Source: Ixodes scapularis | Taxonomy: Eukaryota > Arthropoda > Arachnida > Ixodida > Ixodidae | NCBI RefSeq assembly: GCF_016920785.2 | Contig: NW_024609846.1 | Coordinates: 109,048,831-109,112,830, forward strand | Reading direction: 5' to 3' | DNA length: 64,000 nucleotides | Shown here: one piece after another, positions 57,105-64,000 of the stretch | Position numbering within the stretch: the first letter of the stretch is position 1 | Layout: the number at the start of each line of letters is the position of its first letter | The notes under the pieces: model-generated | The model's database searches: none | What the model saw: only the letters and a program-made list of their open reading frames with translations | Told to the model about the DNA's origin: nothing | Program-made: the position numbers and the translations under genes

Positions 57105-57299
57105 CTTTGCCAGTTTGACCTCAAACTGTAACATATCCTCAGAAAATTGCTCTGCCTCCTCTTCAGTTAAGTTGGGTCTGAAGACTTTCGCAGTTGACGC
57201 AATAACCTTCTTGAAGGCAACGATTATTTTTTTATTTTCTTCTGCCATGTGGTTAATCAGTTCGTTTCGACCAACCCAGTCAAACGTAATTTGGTCAAG
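57105..57299 (-). CDS. M13 metallopeptidase, N-terminal-region exon
   Basis: A 195-bp, phase-0 exon. In gene sense the acceptor is CACTATTTTTCAAG and the donor GTAATA follows CTGGCAAAG. It encodes 65 residues: LDQITFDWVGRNELINHMAE, then KKVIASTAKVFRPNLTEEEA and MLQFEVKLAK. This matches the M13 block VDQPxFxW...LL...ILxFExxLAxI that precedes the IDWLxxLN exon. Splice borders and open frame are clean, unlike the transposon remains around. Earlier exons (transmembrane segment and first Cys) should lie to the right but were not recognised up to 64000. Confidence 0.8.
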
Positions 57300-58090
57300 C
57301 TTGAAAAATAGTGCATGATAATGAACTTGTTAATATTTAGTATATCACACATATACGTTTATATACTGCATATTTCATAGTTAATGAAACACTTGACATA
57401 AGCAATTGTTAGGCATGCAGCTGAGAACTATTATGAGGAGAAGTAGCTCTTCTCTTTCCACCTGAATCATAATATCTACATCTAAGTTTTGAAACTGAAA
57501 ACCATTCGAGCCATCTTTTAAGCAAGTTAATAATGTTTTCATAATATGTTCTCTTTTGAAGTTGTGAGATTACGATACAACCATATTAGCCAAAATAATA
57601 ACCGTCCGTCTTTAGAATAAAGATGTCTAGTGGCTGGATAAATTCAAGAATATATCCAAACGGGAACTAAAATTAATCTCACGTCTTTTAATTCAAAACC
57701 CGGTCTTAGCGGCTGAAAATTGCGCCAGTTTTTCAAGGAATAACAGTGAGTGTGCAGACAAGCTGGCAATATTTACTCATAATGTAACACCTGAGATTGT
57801 GGGGCAAAAACATTAGGGAACTTTCAAGTCAGAGAAAAAAATAACACTAGGAGAAGTGTTCTATACTATATGTTCGTTGATTTGAAGGTTTTTTCCCCAC
57901 ATTACAATAAGGTATTGCATTATGATTGCTTTCATATTAAAAAAAAACGTTCCTTTGACTTAGGTTGTTGACTCCCACGCCCCGATTTAGTGGTCGCTTG
58001 AATGCCAGCACAAAGACATGCTTTTTTCTACAGCTTATGCAACAAGCGTATGCCGCCTCACTGGCTTCGTCAATAATAATAATAATAATA
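57300..58090. other. Intronic AT-rich DNA
   Basis: No exon or transposon recognised. Ends in an (AAT)n microsatellite (58072-58092). Confidence 0.45.
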
Positions 58091-58094
58091 AAAA

Positions 58095-58345
58095 GTATCG
58101 GTTGCTCTAAGCAAAAAGCTCCGGCCTACGGATCCGGAAGTGGCAGGTTCGAATCCCGGCCGAGGTGCCCCCATTTGGCCGAGGTGTCCGTAGTCAACTG
58201 GCATATATGCATAAAGTTGAATCAGGTTTCGAGGACCGCGGATCGGGTGCGGTTGCCAGAGGCTGCGGATGCGTATAGCATTCGGATATCTCTGAGTGTG
58301 ACTCTGGATTGTTACCGAGCCCGCCGGTCAACGTGTGCGACACCA
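58095..58345 (+). repeat. tRNA-Arg-like SINE
   Basis: The first 75 bp resemble tRNA-Arg(ACG): anticodon-arm-like TCCGGCCTACGGATCCGGA with one extra base in the loop, then a T-arm CAGGTTCGAATCCCGG containing a perfect RNA polymerase III box B (GGTTCGAATCC). Box A is weak. A body of about 175 bp follows, ending in AATAAATGAGAATAATT. The extra loop base and poor acceptor stem argue against a working tRNA. Confidence 0.55.
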
Positions 58346-59680
58346 GACGCTAGAGTTAATAAATGAGAATAATTAAGGTGCATCGTCAAATGTTTTGGAG
58401 AAACAAATAAAAAATAATAATAATACTTTTTTTACGCCAGGATTTGATTTTTAATACAGATTGATTTAGACTGTTCAATCTCGCAAAGGAAAGTGTGTTC
58501 TTCTTGTTTGGCAGGAAAAGAGTGGAAACGTTCTTCGCTCGAATGAAATTCGAACACGTTCAAGCCACAAAAAAGGAGAAGGCTCCTCGACAAGTCAAAC
58601 GTGACGTGTGTGCGCGTTTTCATTCTGGACAGTTGGCGTGTTGCTGCTAAGTATGTGGTTCAGAGAACACAGTTGCAGAATCGTGTTTAAAACTGAAACC
58701 AGTATGACGTGTTGTCATAGATGAATGTTGTCATAAATGAATAATGTCATATTTTCACATTGGTGTACCAGCGTTTTACCACGTATATACGAGTACGCTC
58801 CGGTGAGTGGCCGCGTTTTTTACTGCTTTTTAGTATTTAACATAAATAAATTAGCACAATGCTATTAGCTTTACCCTAATATATGTTGGCGATTAGAAAA
58901 TACCTCTCTGCTTAAAGTAAGTGTTTAAAATAAATTTTAAAAAGTATTATTATTTTTTTATCGCATTTCCTTACTAGAATGTTGCAGTTTCCAGGACCGT
59001 CTCATAACTTTCCAAGGACGCGGGGTGTATCCTGGAAGGATGATTGCTTATTTATAAATGGGAAAAAATTGGAATACCATCAAATGTCTTTCACCGTATT
59101 CTGACTCGAAGAGTTCTTTGTACAAAGATATGCAAAACTTGTAGAGTACCATCCAGACGTTTTTTTTTTTTTTTTTTACTTTATGATTCAACGTGAATGC
59201 GAGGATTCCGGGTTGGACGTGGTTCCGAGTTTTGCAAATGCAGTTTGAGTACGAACGCAAAGTCCTCAGATAGCGGTCGGATGCGGGTGACCAAACTGTT
59301 ATTCGCAAAGGGCTCTAGCTATCGGGACCACAGCGCGGCATAAAATATTTTACTTCGGCTAGTACAGATTTACAACATATTCGACTCCATGACTCCAATC
59401 TAATAGAATTAGAAAGTATACTTTTCCCCAAAGCAATTGGAAGAAAACATTACTGCAAGTTATGGAGAACGCTCGGCCATTGTCAAAAATTGATAAGAAT
59501 AAAAACAAGCTTTTGCCTTGATCATTCTAATAAACCATGGGAGCATAGAATGTGTCGTTTGTGTATTATGATTTTCTGGGCTTCGTGGTGGGGAACTTAG
59601 AGCGCTTTCGAATGCCCAGCAGACGCGACACACTTTTGTAATCTCCGGCCTCATCAGGCTGATCAAGACCATTTTTATTT
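58346..59680. other. Non-coding DNA
   Basis: AT-rich, with a T-run at 59160-59179. A minus frame near 59500-59670 (LDQPDEAGDYKSVSRLLGIR) is open but matches no family I can name. Confidence 0.35.
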
Positions 59681-59689
59681 TATTTTTTA

Positions 59690-60165
59690 TTTATTCATTT
59701 CATTGCCCTTAGGGTCCATCGGGCGTTACAGAGGGGGTGGGTACAGTGGGTTTACAAAGTACAAATGATCAATTCATAGTACAAAAGGTAGACAACTACA
59801 ACAAAACAAAAGAAAAAGTATAAATCAGCAGATCAACAAATTGCAGAGTTATATAAGTAATCAATTAGGGCCGCCTTGAAAGCAGAAACATCTTCGATCG
59901 CTGCGATGTGGGGGGAAGGTGGTTTCATTCTGAATATGTTTTTGGCAATAAAGAATAAAAAATTATGTTAGTGCTGCAATGAGGTATAGCAAATTTGTAC
60001 AGGTGATCAAGCCGGGATGAAACGTATGAAGGCCGTTAAAGCAGTTCCTGTTTGAGCACTGGTTTATGAAAAACTATTTTATAAAAATCAGAAAGACGCG
60101 CAATTTTTCTTCGAAACATTAGTTCAGGAATGCCTGCATTAGACTTCATTAGTGACACGCTAGCA
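59690..60165 (-). pseudogene. LINE ORF2 C-terminus and 3' UTR
   Basis: In minus sense: SVSLMKSNAGIPELMFRRKI, ARLSDFYKIVFHKP, RPSYVSSRLDHLYKFAIPHC and a decayed S..PKTYSEWNHLP. These are the last blocks of CR1/Jockey-type ORF2 (SSRxDHxxK, FPRTIxEWN). A 3' UTR with the CCCTTAGGGTCCATCGGGCG region follows to about 59690. The 5' part is missing. Confidence 0.65.
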
Positions 60166-60960
60166 AAGCCGTAATAATTAGAGTTAGGCGGGAATAATTA
60201 GAGAACTTATTCGGGAGTAGAGTGGTGTCACGAGTATGTCTTAATAAAAACTCTCCGGGGGTTGTGCTTCTTTGTGGATTTGTGTAGGGCCTTGAAATAT
60301 TAGTGCTCATGGTTTGTGAGAAGCCCCTTGTTGTAACTTTTGTAATTGCGATGGGAGGAAGCCTATCGCACACTTTACTCTATCAAATGACTTTTGCATG
60401 AAGTTCTGACGTCATACCACCACTGCATTATCCTTAATACGTTATGATTCACCTCGTGATACGGTGAATGTACGTGGGGACCTATGTTCTGTCTGGAACC
60501 AGATGCGCGCAGCGACGGTATCCTGCTGACTAAACATGCTGGGCAATGTATCAATCGCCACCAAAGGTCGCTTGCGGACAATACTACAGCGTGGGCGAAA
60601 TGGATTGAACGCACTTTAGACTGGCCGCATATATCGGGCTCAACTTTATCGCGCTCGGATTTACTACAGAGAAGCCTGAGGTTGGTGGAAGCTTTCGCTA
60701 AAATTGTGAAAAAATCGGTTCACATGAGTAAATCAATAAAAATCAAAAACAATATTTTCTCTGTACTTCGTATGCAAATTAGACATATGTGTTACTGTGG
60801 CGCTCATTTGAGCCGAATGAAGTAAACAATAGGTAACCCAATTCTATTTTTTTTTCAATTTTACAAACTTTTCAGTCGTAGGAAACGCCAGGATGGTCAA
60901 GAAGGATTTTATGATGATTTTAAGATAAAAGTTTTACCGGTAAATGCTCTTAGACAAAAC
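60166..60960. other. Non-coding DNA
   Basis: An open plus frame at 60484-60825 (SLRLVEAFAKIVKKSVHMSK) has no recognisable motif or splice border. No gene called. Confidence 0.35.
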
Positions 60961-61019
60961 CAGTTTTAAACCGCAGCTCTTAGGCGCCCGTTTGAGGCTT
61001 GAGCGCCGTCGCCGTCGCC

Positions 61020-61330
61020 GTAACCGCGCGGTGCATTATGGAGCGCGTGACGTCACTGACGAGGTTATCAGTGACGTAACTGATGACGTCATCGGCATCC
61101 GCATTGTCATTTTCATTGTCCCTGATGACGTCATTAGTGACGTCACTGATGAAATCGGCATCCCCATCGTCATCATCCCTGATGACGTCATAATTGACGT
61201 CACTGATGTCGTCATCGGCGTCCGCATCGTCATTGTCACGTGACCTCATAGGGGTGACGTGTCCCCCGTGAGGTCACGTGACCCCGGTGACGTCACGTGA
61301 CCCCCCTGAGGTCACATGCCCCTCGTGTGG
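61020..61330. promoter_or_regulatory. Array of TGACGTCA (CRE/ATF-type) palindromes
   Basis: Seven perfect TGACGTCA sites within 250 bp (61048, 61084, 61126, 61138, 61183, 61195 and 61287) lie in about three diverged units of 55-60 bp containing CATCGGCATCC and CATTGTC. Several near-matches (TGACGTAA, TGACGTGT) and three GTCACGTGAC motifs (about 61234, 61271, 61291) extend the array. Flanks carry GCCGTCGCCG runs. The cluster may bind bZIP or E-box factors, or be only a minisatellite. Confidence 0.6.
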
Positions 61331-61865
61331 CGACGGCGACGCCGCTCGGAGGGCGGAGTAGCAGACAGGATGAGTAAGGTGAGGAGGAGGGAGGAAGAAT
61401 AAACCTTCCCTTCGGTGCCCTTTCCCTCCTCCTCCTCAAGAGCCGCGCTCTAATTCGTTGTTATAGGGTGTTGTCAACGGCTTTCATTTTTTTATTTTCT
61501 TTCTTTTAACCCCGGAGGTTTTATGTATTCACATTTTCAAGAAATGTACACCAGCTCCAAGCGCCTCCGTAGTAAATAACAAAGCACCAAGTTAAGAAAC
61601 CGATTTATTCGCTCCGCGGTCAGTTCAAACTGCGTTCAAACCGTTTCGCCCACGCTGTATTTATCACCCAACGCCCGAATGCAGTCGACACTACAATTTG
61701 TCGGAACAAATCAATAAGTGGCAAAAGTGCATCGTCAGGATGTTCATCCTCTTCGTACGAAGGGTGTGCGAACAGAAGTTTCTAGACATGAGGTTCCTAA
61801 AAGTAGCGGTATTTTTTGAAGCGCCGACTGCGTAACGGTGCAATAGGCAACCTGCAATGCTGTTT
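61331..61865. other. Non-coding DNA
   Basis: GC-rich at the left (GGAGGAGGGAGGAAG), then mixed. No gene or repeat recognised. Confidence 0.4.
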
Positions 61866-62010
61866 GGTTTGGCGCCATCTAGCGACTAAAGCAAGAAATA
61901 TTGGGTACCCCTGGGAGTGCGGCTGCATTGTTCAAATGTGAGCTTTTGCTCTGGTGGCGCCGCTGAGCCTAGTGTCTGAAGCAAGAAATACTGGGTATCC
62001 CAGGAAGCCG
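61866..62010. repeat. Two-copy tandem repeat, about 90-bp unit
   Basis: GGCGCCATCTAGCGACTAAAG followed by CAAGAAATATTGGGTACCCC recurs as GGCGCCGCTGAGCCTAGTGT and GAAGCAAGAAATACTGGGTA about 88 bp downstream. Confidence 0.55.
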
Positions 62011-62750
62011 TGATCGCGTAACGTGCCAGTAGAGCGGAAGCTCCGGCCCTGGCGGGCCAATCGGAACGTGACTGCGTATCACCGGAGCGCTCCTCAACTC
62101 CGAAGAAGTATCAGGCTTTTCGCTGCGTCATGCTCCAATATGTGTGCGTTGCTCTCGTATACGTCACGCATTTCGAAGCCTTCGGAACGCAATGTGGGGC
62201 TTATCGTTCGCCGTTTGCCAAGTTACAACGAGACAGGGTAGACCTGTGCGCTCTCACCCTGCTGGCGCCGCCTGGCCGTTGCCAGCTGCCTATTTTAGGA
62301 AGCGAATGGCGGCGCACAGCAGAAGAGTGAGCTGAAAGACGCTTTTTGTTCCTACGGAATGTGCTTCGTTATTCGTCTGGTTTCTGTTGCTTGGAAAAAG
62401 AAGCAACAACGGACTTTACGAATACTGGTTCGAACTAAATTGCGTTGCGTCATTTATAGCTTTCGCAGCGGTAGGGAAAACCCAGACCTACCGGTTCCCT
62501 GCAGCGTCGATGATGAGAATGACGCGGCGCTATTCGATTCGAACCACTATTGGCACACCCTCAGTTCGTACGTTTGCTATCATCGACTCAATCAATCGCG
62601 CACGGTGAGGCCCCGTGACGCCGCGCTTTTTTCTTGCATGATTGGTTGACCCGAGGATAGCGAACCAACAATGAAAACAATCGAGTACCGTGACGATGCA
62701 CTTTCTGCATTGTTTGATTGGGTAGTTTTCTTAGATGGTTCTTACCGTCC
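62011..62750. other. Non-coding DNA
   Basis: Open frames overlap on both strands without motifs. Contains the stretch near 62530-62560 shared with the palindrome at 54.0 kb. Confidence 0.4.
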
Positions 62751-63048
62751 CGCAATGCTCTCCGCAGCCCGCTAGGATACACGGAATTCTACAGTCAAGG
62801 CCATGGGCGCGCATTCGCAGTAGCGGCTTCTTCCTTGCGGAGGTCTTAGCGGAGGGGGAAACGCGGTCTACGAAAACTCCTTATTAGGAAGCTTTCGTAG
62901 ACCGTCCTCGTCGTCCCCCAAAGCTCCCCTCAACCCGCTACGATACCCGAAACTAAAGCCAAGGCCATCGGCGCGTAAGCGCAGTAGCAGATTCTTTGTT
63001 TCGGAGGGTTTAGCGGAGAGGGAAACGCGGTCTACGGAAACTCCCTAT
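62751..63048. repeat. Two-copy tandem repeat, about 168-bp spacing
   Basis: 62751-62883 and 62919-63048 share CGCTA(G/C)GATAC, AAGGCCAT, GCGCAGTAGC-like text, GGAAACGCGGTCTACG and AAACTCC. Between them a hairpin pairs CGGTCTACGAAA with TTTCGTAGACCG. Confidence 0.65.
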
Positions 63049-63524
63049 AGACTCCATCGGACCGTAGCGTTTGCTGCGATCGGATTTAGGTATAATTATG
63101 TCTCCGTGCCGACGAATGCCTCCAGACTACGAATAGTGGACAAAATATGACTCACCGTCGACGGTCGCCTGCAGACTAAGAATGCTGGACTAAGTATGGC
63201 TTGCCACCAACTAGACGGCGTGTTTCACAGCGTTTGCCACACTAAATTTACGCGCTATTATTGGCGAATGATCGATTAGAATATTCTTACACATAATTCA
63301 CTCTCATAGTGAAATAATGGAGCGTAAAAATTGAGAAAATATTCCCAAACCACAAGTGTGCCAGGGCTATCGAGTGCATGGCGGCACTCAGTTTGTTGCA
63401 GAACATAAAAAAGGGCGAATACCTAGCAACGGGTGCTGGCTTCGATACGTCACTGTGACGTAAACCCGTCGCGGCACAGCGCCGCTCGTATCTGGTCGGT
63501 CCAGAATGATCCAGGCCAGGTGAT
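63049..63524. other. Non-coding DNA
   Basis: Nothing recognised apart from a local repeat of CTGCAGACTAAGAATGCTGGAC-like text near 63120-63190. Confidence 0.4.
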
Positions 63525-63994
63525 GATGACGAACGGTTTAATGGCGCAAAAGCGACGAAGGCCATGCTGTGCCAGACTACAAGACTAATGCGACTCACAG
63601 TAGCGGTAATTGAGAGCACACATGAAGCTGATGTTTTATATATTTATGGTGAACAAAACTGCAGTACTTGAGTTTTGTGTAGAAGGTCACTTGCTTGCAA
63701 AACGTTGAGGACCCGATTGGATAGAATTATGGGATGCTCGCCTAACAAAAGTGTTGAATGGAAAGTAATCTGATATGTAAAAAGCTCTGGAAAACAGGCA
63801 AGCCGGTTCTGCTCAAAGCCTGGACAGGCACACAAAATATGCAAAATTGTCAAAGGTTCACTGCAATGCTCGCAGCTTGTAGCGTCTTCTCCACAAAGAT
63901 GTCCGTGAGTCAGGAAGGTGTGGCCGATTCTAAGACTGCACAAGAGAACCTCATGAAAACGGTTTTTACGAGATGAATTCTCCCTCAACCCCAA
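63525..63994 (-). pseudogene. I-type LINE ORF2 C-terminus and 3' UTR, runs off the window
   Basis: Minus frame 63644-63994: SLRIGHTFLTHGHL, then CEHCSEPLTILHILCACPGF (CCHC), then FHSTLLLGEHPII and a stop. This is the region after RNase H in I-type ORF2 and parallels copy B at 51640-51900. The 3' UTR (GGCACAGCATGGCCTTCGTC, TTGCGCCATTAAACC) parallels the copy-B tail and ends in TCATCATC near 63525. It is a different family from copies A and B. The element continues beyond the right edge. Confidence 0.75.
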
Positions 63995-64000
63995 AACTGG

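Noticed and set aside
58100..58180. A functional tRNA-Arg gene
   Set aside because: The anticodon loop has an extra base, the D arm and acceptor stem do not fold well, and a SINE-like body follows.
60960..61330. CRISPR-like or protein-coding repeat (Asp/Val-rich frames on both strands)
   Set aside because: The frames arise from repeated TGACGTCA/ATCGGC text. Units are diverged, with no spacers of constant length, and the DNA is eukaryotic.

Overview
The window is nuclear DNA from a eukaryote, most likely an arthropod and probably an ixodid (hard) tick. There are no bacterial-style gene clusters. Coding sequence is either spliced host exons with GT/AG borders or the wreckage of transposable elements. 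The LINE and Ty3/gypsy families, a tRNA-Ser-like repeat module and a neprilysin-type (M13) peptidase gene all point towards ticks. The species call is an inference; no search was possible.

Host gene. Three exons of one M13 metallopeptidase lie on the minus strand at 57105-57299, 20619-20749 and 16154-16379. Their order and codon phases agree with one transcript running right to left. The part of the protein seen is the N-terminal half; the zinc-binding exons should lie left of the window or were not recognised. About 30-40 residues expected between the first two exons were not found. Almost everything else between the exons is intronic transposon sequence.

Layout. 1-5.7 kb: sparse DNA, two LINE scraps and a terminal-inverted-repeat element. 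5.7-15.5 kb: a CR1-like LINE whose ORF1 begins with a 2A-like (NPGP) motif. It is split by a hAT-type MITE (6061-7056) and by a near-complete LTR element (8091-12984) that has a SCAN-like gag and integrase upstream of reverse transcriptase, the Gmr1 order. 16.5-18.4 kb: remains of a second Ty3/gypsy family. 19.2-23.6 kb: three tandem-repeat arrays. 24.9-36.0 kb: a solo LTR, then a minus-strand Ty3/gypsy element of that second family, broken by a 2.65-kb long-inverted-repeat element, a mariner-type MITE and a hAT MITE. Its LTRs carry a tRNA-Ser-like head.

36.1-53.0 kb: a CR1-like LINE split by two head-to-tail copies (A and B) of an I-type LINE with endonuclease, reverse transcriptase and RNase H. 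A single 12-bp target duplication brackets the pair. Copy A is split by a solo LTR, itself split by a hAT-like element packed with TTCGAA motifs, giving four levels of nesting. 53-64 kb: foldback MITEs, the first M13 exon, a tRNA-Arg-like SINE, LINE 3' ends on the minus strand and an array of TGACGTCA palindromes.

Every transposon-encoded protein seen carries stops, frameshifts or catalytic changes, so none looks able to move by itself. I found no true tRNA or rRNA gene and no CRISPR array.
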